Notes under the pieces: generated by a model
What the model was told of the DNA's origin: nothing
Database searches by the model: none
Seen by the model: only the letters and a program-made list of their open reading frames with translations
Shown here: positions 7,697 to 16,079 of the stretch, piece after piece
Layout: each line of letters opens with the position of its first letter
Numbering within the stretch: position 1 is the first letter of the stretch
Assembly: GCA_036268615.1 (NCBI GenBank)
Contig: DATATV010000051.1
Span: 48,244 to 112,243, forward strand
Direction: 5' to 3'
DNA: 64,000 nt
From: DATATV01 sp036268615
GTDB taxonomy: Bacteria > Actinomycetota > Actinomycetes > Mycobacteriales > Pseudonocardiaceae
Position numbers and translations under genes: made by a program

Positions 7697-9091
7697 TCAC
7701 TCCGCGGCCACGGGCTCCTGTGCCGACTCGTCGGTCGGCTCGGCCGGAGCGGTGTCCTCCGGCCCGTTCTCCTCGGCCCCGAACAGTGCGTCCAGCTCCA
7801 CCTCGGCGCCGTTCTCGTCGGTCACCTTGGCCTTGCGCACGACCTGGGCCAGCGCCTTGCCGCGGCGCACGTCGGCGAAGATCGCGCCGAGCTGGCCGGA
7901 CTGCTGGGCCCGCTGGACGTACTCGTCCGGGCTCACGCCGAACCGCTGGGCCTGGTAGACGATCCGCTCGGTGAGCTCGGTGTCGCTGACGTTGACCTTC
8001 TCGGCGTCGGCGATGGAGTCGAGCACCAGCTGCGTCTTGACCGCCTTCTCGGCGTCGGCGCGGGTCTCCGCGTCGAACTCCTCGATGCTCTGGCCCTGCT
8101 CGGTCAGCCACTCGGCGAACTTCGCCTCGTCGTGGTCGAACGGGTGGATGGCGTCGTGCTTGCGGTTCTCGATCTCGCCGGCGACGACGGCCTCGGGCAG
8201 CGGCACCTCGGTGGCCTCCAGCAGCGCGTCCAGGACCTTGTCCCGGGCCTGCACGGCCTGCTGCATCTGCTTGACCCGGCCCAGCCGTTCGCGCAGGTCC
8301 GCCTTGAGCTCCTCCAGCGTGTCGAACTCGCTGGCCAGCTGGGCGAACTCGTCGTCGGCCTCGGGGAGCTGACGCTCCTTGACCGACTGCACGGTCACCG
8401 TGACCTCGGCGTCCTTGCCGGCGTGGTCGCCGGCCACCAGCTTGCTGGTGAAGGTCCTGGCCTCGCCGGCCGACGCGCCCACCAGGGCGTCGTCGATGCC
8501 GTCGATGAGCTGGCCGGAGCCGACCTCGTAGGACAGGCCCGTGGTGGCGGCCTCCTCGACCTCGGCGCCGTCGACGGTGGCCGACAGGTCGATGACGACG
8601 AAGTCGCCGGTGGCCACCGGGCGCTCGACGCCGGTCAGCGTGCCGAACCGAGCGCGCAGCTCGTCGACCTGCTCGTCCACGTCGCTCTCGGCGGTCGGCG
8701 CCTCGTCCACGGTCACCGCGAACCCGTCGAACGCGGGCACGGTGATCTCCGGACGCACGTCCACCTCGGCGGAGAAGGACAGCGTCTCGCCGTCCTCCAG
8801 CTTGGTGACCTCGATGTCGGGCCGGCCGAGGGTACGAACCTCGCCGCCGTTCACGGCCTCCATGTACTTCGCCGGAATGGCCTCGTTGACGACCTCATCC
8901 AGCACGACACCTCGGCCCAGCTTGCTCTCCAGCACACGGGCCGGGGCCTTGCCGGGACGGAAACCCGGGATACGTACCTGCTTGGCGAGCTTCCGGTAAG
9001 CGCGGTCGAAGCTCGGCTTGAGCTCGTCGAACGGCACCTCGACGCTGATCCGGACCCTCGTCGGGCTGAGCTGCTCGACGGTGCTCTTCAA
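7697..9091 (-). CDS. tig: Trigger factor (ribosome-associated chaperone/PPIase)
   Basis: A 464-residue protein with the three trigger factor parts. The N-terminal ribosome-binding domain has the signature GFRPGKAP (about residue 43). A PPIase domain begins near TGDFVVIDLS. A long helical C-terminal domain contains EFAQLASEFDTLEELK. The acidic tail (EENGPEDTAPAEPTDES) is common in actinobacteria. It binds at the ribosomal exit tunnel and shields nascent chains. The start is TTG at 9091, six bases after GAGGAGA, giving the family-typical KSTVEQLSPTRV. In-frame codons further upstream have no ribosome site and add non-conserved sequence. It precedes clpP1P2 in the usual order. Confidence 0.96.
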   Translation of the reverse strand: MKSTVEQLSPTRVRISVEVPFDELKPSFDRAYRKLAKQVRIPGFRPGKAPARVLESKLGRGVVLDEVVNEAIPAKYMEAVNGGEVRTLGRPDIEVTKLEDGETLSFSAEVDVRPEITVPAFDGFAVTVDEAPTAESDVDEQVDELRARFGTLTGVERPVATGDFVVIDLSATVDGAEVEEAATTGLSYEVGSGQLIDGIDDALVGASAGEARTFTSKLVAGDHAGKDAEVTVTVQSVKERQLPEADDEFAQLASEFDTLEELKADLRERLGRVKQMQQAVQARDKVLDALLEATEVPLPEAVVAGEIENRKHDAIHPFDHDEAKFAEWLTEQGQSIEEFDAETRADAEKAVKTQLVLDSIADAEKVNVSDTELTERIVYQAQRFGVSPDEYVQRAQQSGQLGAIFADVRRGKALAQVVRKAKVTDENGAEVELDALFGAEENGPEDTAPAEPTDESAQEPVAAE

Positions 9092-9233
9092 CGTGATCTC
9101 CTCGTCGGAACATGACATGTAACACCCACGCGCGAAACCCACGGAGGATGCCACCCGAGTCTACGATGCCGGCCGGTCCGCCCAGCCGGCGCACCGTGCC
9201 TTGTGACCTCGGTGGGTGAATCCTGGTCAAATC

Positions 9234-9262
9234 CGGACAACCACACCGGGAACCTGTATGGT
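9234..9262 (+). promoter_or_regulatory. Candidate promoter of the glycosyltransferase-acyltransferase operon
   Basis: CGGACA (9234-9239), a 17-base spacer and TATGGT (9257-9262) form a plausible sigma-70 promoter. A transcript starting near 9269 would exclude the upstream in-frame starts and supports the GTG at 9333. Confidence 0.45.
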
Positions 9263-9332
9263 ACAGCCATCTCCATCGGCGCAGTTCGCCGCGCGGTTCA
9301 CGGACCCGGGGCGGGAAGGGAGACTGGCTCGA

Positions 9333-11804
9333 GTGCGGCCCAACCCCTTGCTCCACTCGTACCCGGCTCACCAGCAGCCGAACCCCACCCGCGCGATCCC
9401 GGCCAGGGCGCTCATCGTGTCCGCCGACATGGGCGAAGGACACAATGCCACCGGCCGGGCCCTGGATGAAGCCGCCGCCACGCAGTGGCCGGGTGTTGTC
9501 ACCCGATGGGTGGACACGCTGGATGTGATGGGCCGCGGGGTCGGCCCGCTGTTCCGGCAGATCTATGTGGCCAATGTGGAGCGCACCCCCTGGCTGTACG
9601 AGTTCTTCTACGACTCACTGTGCCGGATGCCCTGGTTCGCCTCGGCCTCCAAGAGCTTCGTCGGCATCTGGGCCGGCCCCCGGCTGGCCCGCCAGGTCGC
9701 CGAGTTCCAGCCCGACGTGGTGCTGTCCACCTACCCGCTGGGCACCGCCGGACTGGCCTGGCTGCGCCGGCACGGCAAGCTGGACGTCCCGGTCGGCGCC
9801 TGGGTCTCCGACTTCGCGCCGCACCCGTTCTGGGTCTACCGGGACATCGATCTCAACCTGGTGATGCACCCGGTCGCGGTGGCCAAGGCCGCCGAGTGGG
9901 TGCCCGGTGCGCCGGTCGCGGTGTCCGCGCCGCCGGTGGTCGGCAGGTTCGGCCCGGGCGACCGGCTCGACGCCCGCCGCCACCTCGACCTCGCACCGGA
10001 CGCCTTCCTGGCCTTCGTCTCCTGCGGCTCGCTCGGCTTCGGCAGCGTCGGCTCCGCGGTCGCCACACTGCTGGCCGCCGATCCCCGGGTGCACGTCGTG
10101 GTGGCCTGTGGTCGCAACGCGGCGCTGCGGGCGAGTCTGCTCGCCGACGGCGACCACGACGGCCGGCTGCGCGCACTGGGCTGGACCGATCAGATGCCCG
10201 CGCTGACCGTGGCCAGCGACGTGGTGGTGACCAACGCCGGCGGCGCGACCTCGCTGGAGGCGCTGGCCTGCGGCCGGGCGGTGCTGATGTACCGGCCGAT
10301 CGCCGCGCACGGCCGGGCCAACGCCGAACTGATGGCCGCCGCCGGACTCGCCGAGGTGTGCGAGGACGAGCGGGAACTCACCGCTGCCGTGCGCCGGCTG
10401 CTCGACCAGCCGGACACGTTGGCCACGATGGAGCGAGCCGCTCTGGACAATGCGGAGGAACAACAGGTGGGTGACGGCCTGGACGCCCTGCTCGACCGGG
10501 CCGAACGCGACCGGGCACCCGAGGTGCGCCGGCTGCGGCCGGAGGACGCGCTGTTCGTGCACGTGCAGAACGACCAGGTGCCGCAGGTCATCGGCGCGGT
10601 CCTGGTACTGGGCAACAAGGCGGACGGCAGCCCTCCCACCTGGGAGGACGCGGTGTACCTGATGGACGCCGCGCCGGGCCTGCACGGCTGGATCGACCCC
10701 GGCTCGGCCTGGCACGGCCCCAGCTGGCGGGCCGACCCGTCGATCACCACCGCCGACGTGGTGGAGGAGAGCTGGCTGGACCGGCCGGCCGACCTGAGCA
10801 CGGTGATGGACGACTTCTTCTCCACCCCGCTACCCGTGCTCGCCGGGCGCATCCGGGCCGGTGAGGCGCGGTTGGTGCACGGCTTCGAGCCCTACGGCCC
10901 GGACAACGCGCGGTCGGCGCTGCTGCTCAAACTGCACCACGCCACCGCGGACGGCATCGCGGTGATCGGCGCGCTGGTCAACCGCACCCGGGACAAGCCG
11001 TTCATCGTCGAACACCCGGACCAGCCGATCGGTCCGCGCGGGTTCAAGGCCCGGCTGGCCGACACGGGTGAGCTCGTCCGCGGCCTGGTCGCGCTGGCCT
11101 CCGCGGGCCGGGCGACTCCCTCACTGCTCAACGGTCCGGTCAGCAGCGGCGCCCGGCATCACGCCGTGGTGGATCTGCCGCTCGCCCAGCTGCGCGCGGC
11201 GGCTCGCGGATTCCATTGCACCACAACGGATCTGGCCACCTCGCTGGTCGCCGACGCACTGCACCGGGTGCTGCACGAGCACGGCCCGGGGCCGGAGCGG
11301 CTGCGGGTGATGATGCCCCGCTCGACCCGCACCACCAGCACCTTCCGCACCGCCGGCAACCGCACCGGCGCCGCCTCGGTCGACCTGGCCGTCGGCCCGA
11401 TGCCACTGGCCGAGCGAGTGGCCGACACGGTCTCGGCGACCAGCCGGCAGATCGCCTCCAGCGCGCCGCACGCGGCCCACGCGGTCGTCCGCGTGCTGGG
11501 TCTGCTGCCGCCCTGGCTGCACGCGATCCTCGCCCGGTGGGTCTACCGGTCCACCTGGTTCAACGCGATCGCCTCGGTGCTGCCCGCCGCGCGCTCGGCG
11601 GTGATCCTGCGGGGTTCCCGGATCGGCCCGGTCTATCCGGTGCTCGCGCTCGCGCCGGGGGTCCGGCTGTCCATCGGCGTGATGACCTGGGGGGACGACC
11701 TGACCGTGTGTGTCAGCGGGGACGCCGGCATCGGCGGCACGATCGACGGGCTCGGTGAGGCGATCCGGGTGGCGTTCAAGGAGATGCGGACCGCGCACTC
11801 GTGA
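9333..11804 (+). CDS. Fusion: MGDG-synthase-like glycosyltransferase + WS/DGAT-type acyltransferase
   Basis: One frame of 823 residues joins two lipid enzymes. Residues about 1-385 are a GT28-type glycosyltransferase of the MGDG synthase/processive diacylglycerol glycosyltransferase kind: N-terminal VSADMGEGHNATGRAL, then WVSDFAPHPFWVY, and the donor-binding segment TNAGGATSLEALACGR. Residues about 400-823 are a wax ester synthase/diacylglycerol acyltransferase-like domain with the catalytic HHATADG (His535-Gly541, pattern HHxxxDG) and the C-terminal GxxL/TWGDDLTVCVSGD region. It could glycosylate and acylate a lipid at the membrane; the substrate cannot be read. The GTG at 9333 is chosen for its AAGGGAG ten bases before and the promoter above; GTG 9216 and ATG 9258 are in-frame alternatives. 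Its stop overlaps the next start (GTGA). Confidence 0.85.
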   Translation: MRPNPLLHSYPAHQQPNPTRAIPARALIVSADMGEGHNATGRALDEAAATQWPGVVTRWVDTLDVMGRGVGPLFRQIYVANVERTPWLYEFFYDSLCRMPWFASASKSFVGIWAGPRLARQVAEFQPDVVLSTYPLGTAGLAWLRRHGKLDVPVGAWVSDFAPHPFWVYRDIDLNLVMHPVAVAKAAEWVPGAPVAVSAPPVVGRFGPGDRLDARRHLDLAPDAFLAFVSCGSLGFGSVGSAVATLLAADPRVHVVVACGRNAALRASLLADGDHDGRLRALGWTDQMPALTVASDVVVTNAGGATSLEALACGRAVLMYRPIAAHGRANAELMAAAGLAEVCEDERELTAAVRRLLDQPDTLATMERAALDNAEEQQVGDGLDALLDRAERDRAPEVRRLRPEDALFVHVQNDQVPQVIGAVLVLGNKADGSPPTWEDAVYLMDAAPGLHGWIDPGSAWHGPSWRADPSITTADVVEESWLDRPADLSTVMDDFFSTPLPVLAGRIRAGEARLVHGFEPYGPDNARSALLLKLHHATADGIAVIGALVNRTRDKPFIVEHPDQPIGPRGFKARLADTGELVRGLVALASAGRATPSLLNGPVSSGARHHAVVDLPLAQLRAAARGFHCTTTDLATSLVADALHRVLHEHGPGPERLRVMMPRSTRTTSTFRTAGNRTGAASVDLAVGPMPLAERVADTVSATSRQIASSAPHAAHAVVRVLGLLPPWLHAILARWVYRSTWFNAIASVLPAARSAVILRGSRIGPVYPVLALAPGVRLSIGVMTWGDDLTVCVSGDAGIGGTIDGLGEAIRVAFKEMRTAHS

Positions 11805-12754
11805 GCGCGGTGGTCGAACTCGCCGCCGGCGCCAGCAGCCAGGCGGCGCAGGACACCACGCACCTGTGGATCGCCGTCCCGGCCGCGCTGGCCAGCGCGT
11901 TCTGCTTCGGGCTGACCGGCGCGCTGCAGTACGCCGCAGCCGCCCGGGTGCCGTTCCGGCCGGCGCTACGCCCGTCGCTGCTGTTCGACCTGGCCCGCGA
12001 ACCGATCTGGCTGATCTCGCTGCTGTCCAGCGGCGCCGGCAGCCTGCTGCAACTGCTCGCCCTGGGCACCGGTCCGCTGGTGCTGGTGCAGCCGCTGCTG
12101 GTCAGCGGGCTGTTGTTCGCGGTGGTCATCCGCAGCATGTTGGCGCACAAGACTCCGCCCGCCTACGTGCTGGGCGGCGCCAGCCTGTGTGTCGCCGGGC
12201 TCGCGGTGTTCCTGCTGCTGTCGCGGCCCAGTGGCGGCATCAACTGGATCACCCTCGGCGCGGTGCTGCCCCTGGGCATCGGGCTGGCCGTGATCCTCAC
12301 CGGCTGCCTGGTCGTCGCGGCCAGGCACAGCGGCCAGGCGCACACGTTCGCGCTGGCGCTGGGCGCCGGCGTGCTCTACGGCGTGACCGCCGGGATGATC
12401 AAGCTCGCGCTGGGCCAGTTGCAGACCGGTGGCATTCCGGCGCTGCTGACCAGTTGGCCGCTGTACGCGGTGATCGTCTGCGGCCCGGCCGGTTTCCTGT
12501 TGAACCAGAACGCTTATCAGCACAACAAGCGGATGGCCCCTGCGCTCGCGGTGATCACCGTGACCGATCCGCTGGTGGGCATCGGCGTGGGTGTGCTGTG
12601 GTTGGACGAGCAACTGCGCAGCGGGGCCGGTTCGGTCGTCGGCCAGGTGCTCGCGCTGGCCGGACTGGTGACCGGCGTGTGGCTGCTCGCGCACGCCGCC
12701 CCGCAGGTGGCCGCCAAGCACCAGAACTCGACGGACAAGGTGGGCACCGGGTGA
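11801..12754 (+). CDS. DMT-superfamily (EamA/NIPA-like) membrane transporter
   Basis: A 317-residue protein with about nine to ten hydrophobic helices arranged as two repeats, the usual plan of drug/metabolite transporters. Recognisable stretches are LASAFCFGLTGALQYAAAAR at the start, LLQLLALGTGPLVLVQPLLVS and the second-repeat LNQNAYQHNKRMAPALAVITV with VLWLDEQ. The substrate is unknown; close relatives are annotated simply as DMT transporters or magnesium-transporter (NIPA)-like. GTG start, 4-bp overlap with the glycosyltransferase-acyltransferase gene before it and again with the SDR after it. All three form one translationally coupled operon. Export or flipping of the lipid product is possible but is inference. 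Confidence 0.82.
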   Translation: MSAVVELAAGASSQAAQDTTHLWIAVPAALASAFCFGLTGALQYAAAARVPFRPALRPSLLFDLAREPIWLISLLSSGAGSLLQLLALGTGPLVLVQPLLVSGLLFAVVIRSMLAHKTPPAYVLGGASLCVAGLAVFLLLSRPSGGINWITLGAVLPLGIGLAVILTGCLVVAARHSGQAHTFALALGAGVLYGVTAGMIKLALGQLQTGGIPALLTSWPLYAVIVCGPAGFLLNQNAYQHNKRMAPALAVITVTDPLVGIGVGVLWLDEQLRSGAGSVVGQVLALAGLVTGVWLLAHAAPQVAAKHQNSTDKVGTG

Positions 12755-13491
12755 ACCTCGACGGAGCGACCGTGCTGGTCACCGGGGCGTCCTCGGGCAT
12801 CGGTGCGGCCACCGCCGAACTGCTGGCCCGCCGGGGCGCCAAAGCACTGCTGGTCGGCCGGGACACCGACGCGCTGACCGCACTCGCGCAGCGCACCGGC
12901 GGCCGGTTTCTCGCCGCCGACCTGGCCCGCTCCGACACGGTGCCGGCGATCGTGGACTGGGCCGGCGAGGTGGACGTGTTGGTGTGCAACGCCGGCGTCG
13001 GTTTCGCCGGGTCGCTGGCCGACATGCCCGAGCACTCGGTGGACGAACTGGTCACCGTCAACCTGACCGCACATCTGCGGTTGACCAGGCTGCTGCTGCC
13101 GGCGATGCTCACCCGCGGCCGCGGGCAGCTGGCCTTCGTGTCGTCCATCGCCGGCTGCCTCGGGGTCGCCGACGAGGCGGTCTACTCGGCCACCAAGAGC
13201 GGGCTGCGCACGTTCGCCGACAGCGTCCGGCTGGCCGTGGCCGGTTCCGGGGTCGGCGTGTCCGTGCTCGTGCCCGGCGTGGTGGACACGCCGTTCTTCG
13301 ACCGCCGCGGCCGGCCCTACGACCGCAGCCGCCCCCGCCCGGTGCCGGCGACGAAGGCCGCCGCGGTGCTGGTGGCCGCGATCGAACGCAACCGCCCGGA
13401 GGTCTTCATCCCGGCCTGGCTGCGCTTCCCGGCCCGGCTGCACGGCGCCGCGCCCGCCCTGGTCCAGGCGCTGGAACGGCGCTTCGGCTAG
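12751..13491 (+). CDS. SDR-family oxidoreductase
   Basis: A 246-residue short-chain dehydrogenase/reductase. The cofactor motif TGASSGIG is at residues 11-18, NAG appears in VCNAGVGF, and the catalytic residues are Ser in FVSSIAG and Tyr-x-x-x-Lys in YSATKSG. The C-terminal part LHGAAPALVQALERRFG is hydrophobic/amphipathic and resembles SDRs acting on lipid substrates. It starts with GTG overlapping the transporter stop. As last gene of the operon it may reduce a keto intermediate of the same lipid; the substrate is unknown. The operon ends at a strong hairpin facing the hopanoid operon. Confidence 0.88.
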   Translation: MNLDGATVLVTGASSGIGAATAELLARRGAKALLVGRDTDALTALAQRTGGRFLAADLARSDTVPAIVDWAGEVDVLVCNAGVGFAGSLADMPEHSVDELVTVNLTAHLRLTRLLLPAMLTRGRGQLAFVSSIAGCLGVADEAVYSATKSGLRTFADSVRLAVAGSGVGVSVLVPGVVDTPFFDRRGRPYDRSRPRPVPATKAAAVLVAAIERNRPEVFIPAWLRFPARLHGAAPALVQALERRFG

Positions 13492-13503
13492 CCCCGGACA
13501 CGC

Positions 13504-13536
13504 CGCTGCCCCGACCGGAAACCGGCCGGGGCAGCG
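13504..13536. terminator. Bidirectional terminator between convergent operons
   Basis: CGCTGCCCCG-A-CCGG (13504-13518) pairs with CCGG-C-CGGGGCAGCG (13522-13536) around AAA, with a single A/C mismatch. It lies between the SDR stop (+) and the hpnH stop (-) and is followed by TGTTTC on the plus side. Confidence 0.8.
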
Positions 13537-13548
13537 TGTTTCGCAGCT

Positions 13549-14559
13549 TTACTGCTCGCGCATCGCGCGGATCGACTCCCGCAGCGAGGACGTGGTCGCC
13601 AGCACGGCGCTGGGTTCGTAGCCGCAGTGCGCCATGCAGTTGTTGCAGCGCGGGTCCTTGCCGCGACCGTAGGAATCCCAGTCGGTGGTCTCGATGAGTT
13701 CCTTGTAGGTCTTGACGTAGCCGTCGTTCATCAAATAGCACGGCTTCTGCCAGCCGAGCAGCGAGTAGGACGGGATGCCCCACGCGGTGCACTCGAACTC
13801 CACCTTGCCCTCAAGGAAGTCGAGGAACAGCGGCGAGTGCGAGAGGCGCCACTTCTTGCGCCGGCCGTCCGCGAACGCCTTGCGGAACAGCTCCTTGGTC
13901 TCCTCGATGCCCAGGAAGTGCTCCTGGTCGGGAGCCTTCTCGTAGGCGTATGCCGGCGAGATCATCATCTCGTCGACCTTGAGGTCGTCGTTGAGGTAGT
14001 TCATCACGTCGATCACGGTCTGCGGCGTGTCGGTGTTGAAGAACGTGGAGTTCGTGGTCACCCGGAACCCGCGGCTCTTCAGCTCCTTGATCGCCTCGAC
14101 CGCCTCCTCGAACACGCCCTCCTTGGAGACCGACTCGTCGTGGCGTTCCTGGAGACCGTCGATGTGCACGGCCCACTGGAAGTACGGGGAGGGCTTGAAG
14201 TTGAACTTGTCGATCCGCTTGCGCACCAGCATCGCGTTGGTGCACAGGATGACGAACTTCTTGCGCTTGACCAACTCGTTGACGATCTCGTCGATCTGCG
14301 GGTGCATCAGCGGCTCGCCACCGGCGATGGACACGGCCGGCGAGCCCGACTCCAGCACCGCGCCGATGGCCTGCTCCACCGGCATCCGCTGGCGCAGGAT
14401 CTCATGCGGGTGCTGGATCTTGCCGCAGCCGTTGCACGCGAGATTGCAGGCGAACAGCGGTTCCAACTCGACCACGAGCGGGAACTTCTTCACGCCCTTG
14501 ATCTTGTTCTTCATCACGTAGGCACCGATGCGAACGGCCTGGCGAAGGGGTACTGGCAT
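13549..14559 (-). CDS. hpnH: Adenosyl-hopene transferase HpnH (radical SAM)
   Basis: A 336-residue radical SAM enzyme that adds the 5'-deoxyadenosyl group to diploptene, the first step to C35 hopanoids. The cluster-binding cysteines are Cys38, Cys42 and Cys45 in CNLACNGC. The SAM-binding AGGEPLMHP follows, and a Cys-rich C-terminus (RCNNCMAHCGYEPSA) is as in the family. Length matches HpnH. The ATG overlaps the stop of the upstream gene by one base (TAATG). It is the last gene of the hopanoid operon. Confidence 0.95.
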   Translation of the reverse strand: MPVPLRQAVRIGAYVMKNKIKGVKKFPLVVELEPLFACNLACNGCGKIQHPHEILRQRMPVEQAIGAVLESGSPAVSIAGGEPLMHPQIDEIVNELVKRKKFVILCTNAMLVRKRIDKFNFKPSPYFQWAVHIDGLQERHDESVSKEGVFEEAVEAIKELKSRGFRVTTNSTFFNTDTPQTVIDVMNYLNDDLKVDEMMISPAYAYEKAPDQEHFLGIEETKELFRKAFADGRRKKWRLSHSPLFLDFLEGKVEFECTAWGIPSYSLLGWQKPCYLMNDGYVKTYKELIETTDWDSYGRGKDPRCNNCMAHCGYEPSAVLATTSSLRESIRAMREQ

Positions 14560-16079
14560 TACTGACGCACCTCCTTGGGGAGCGTGAAGCGAATTGTTTC
14601 GGTTGTGGTGGACCGTTCGGCGATGTCCAGCCGGCCGAGCCCGCCGATAGCGGTGACCAACTCGTCGACGAGCGCGTGCGGGGCGGACGCCCCGGCGGAG
14701 ACCCCGATCCGGCGGGCCCTGCTCAGCCAGTCCAGCTCGACCTGGCTCACGTCGTCGACCAGGAAGGCGTCCACGCCCTCCCGCCTGGCGACCTCGACGA
14801 GCCGTCGCGAGTTCGACGAGTTCGCCGAACCCACGACGAGAAACAGGTCGACATCCTTCGCCACGGACACCACAGCCCGTTGGCGATTGGTTGTCGCGTA
14901 ACAGATGTCGTCCGAGTTGGGACCGGTGAGCGCGGGGAACTTCGCGCGCAGCGCACGCACGATGCCCTCCGCCTCCTCCACCGCGAGGGTGGTCTGCATC
15001 AGGTAGCTGACCCGCTCCGGATCAGGCACCCGCAGATCGTCCACTTCGGACTCGTCCTGGACGAGAATGGTGTGCTCCGGCTCCTCGCCCAGCGTGCCTT
15101 CGGTCTCCTCGTGGCCGGCGTGCCCGATGAACAGGATCGTGTTGCCCTGCCGGGCGTACCGCCGGGCCTCGTGGTGCACCTTGCCGACCAGCGGGCAGGT
15201 CGCGTCGACCACGTCCAGCCGCTTGGTCTGCGCGACAGACCGCACGCTCGGCGCCACCCCGTGCGCGGAGAACACCAGGGTGGCCTCGTCGGGCACCTCG
15301 TCCAGTTCGTCCACGAACACCGCGCCGCGCCGTTCCAGGTCGGCCACGACGGTCGCGTTGTGCACGATCTGCTTGCGCACGTAGACCGGACCGGGCCGGC
15401 TGTCCAGCAACCGCTCGACGATCTCGATGGCCCGGTCCACACCGGCACAGAACGACCGAGGACTGGCCAGCAGCACCTCTCGCTCGCCGACCGCCGCCGC
15501 CCAGGCGAGCAGCGCCGGTCCGATCCGGCCGAGCACCGACAGCGCGGCCAGCCCGCCGGTCACCGTCGCCGGCCGGACCAGCGGCCGGGACGGCGTGTCC
15601 ACGATCGCCCGGACCACCGCGAACGGCGCGTCCCCGGCGGCCGGTGCGAGCGCGGCGGACTCCATGTCCACCGCGAGCGCGCCGCCGGCGGCGAGTTCGG
15701 CCCGCTCCGCGCCGTGCACCACGTGGTCCACGCCGGCGATCGGTCCGGTGTGCACGGTCAATCCGAGCCGACGCAGTGCGGCGGCCAGCAGCGGAGCGCT
15801 CGGACAGGGCAGCGTGCCACCGGCCCAGCGGATCTCGGTGGCCACCACGAGGTCGCCGGGGGAAAGCTGGTCGGTCAACGCCCCGGCCACCCCGGCCACG
15901 GCGAGCGCGGCCGGCCGGCGGGCGGCCAGTCGGGGAAACGCCCGAGCCGAGCGGGTCGGTCCCATGCCGGTGCGCAGCACGAGGTCACCGGGCAGGCCCC
16001 GGCGCACCGCGAACGCCTCCACCGAGAGCGGCGCGGCAACGACCAACCCGGACTCGGCCGACCCGGGATCAGCCGTCAT
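14559..16079 (-). CDS. hpnG-ispH: Fusion: HpnG-type adenosylhopane nucleosidase + IspH (HMBPP reductase)
   Basis: A single 506-residue frame with two enzymes. Residues 1-195 resemble nucleoside phosphorylases/MTA-SAH nucleosidases of the HpnG type: GMGPTRSARA, AVAGVAGALTDQLSPGDLVVA, and the substrate motif AVDMESAAL. HpnG cleaves adenine from adenosylhopane. Residues about 200-506 are IspH, the last MEP-pathway enzyme, with cluster ligands Cys211 (RSFCAGVDRA), Cys295 (DATCPLVGKVH) and Cys393 (DDICYATTNRQ), and TNSSNS-type motif SANSSNSRRLVE. No stop or ribosome site separates the parts. The ATG at 16079 overlaps shc by 11 bp. The fusion links isoprenoid supply and side-chain processing in one polypeptide. 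A second, stand-alone ispH may exist elsewhere. Confidence 0.92.
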   Translation of the reverse strand: MTADPGSAESGLVVAAPLSVEAFAVRRGLPGDLVLRTGMGPTRSARAFPRLAARRPAALAVAGVAGALTDQLSPGDLVVATEIRWAGGTLPCPSAPLLAAALRRLGLTVHTGPIAGVDHVVHGAERAELAAGGALAVDMESAALAPAAGDAPFAVVRAIVDTPSRPLVRPATVTGGLAALSVLGRIGPALLAWAAAVGEREVLLASPRSFCAGVDRAIEIVERLLDSRPGPVYVRKQIVHNATVVADLERRGAVFVDELDEVPDEATLVFSAHGVAPSVRSVAQTKRLDVVDATCPLVGKVHHEARRYARQGNTILFIGHAGHEETEGTLGEEPEHTILVQDESEVDDLRVPDPERVSYLMQTTLAVEEAEGIVRALRAKFPALTGPNSDDICYATTNRQRAVVSVAKDVDLFLVVGSANSSNSRRLVEVARREGVDAFLVDDVSQVELDWLSRARRIGVSAGASAPHALVDELVTAIGGLGRLDIAERSTTTETIRFTLPKEVRQ

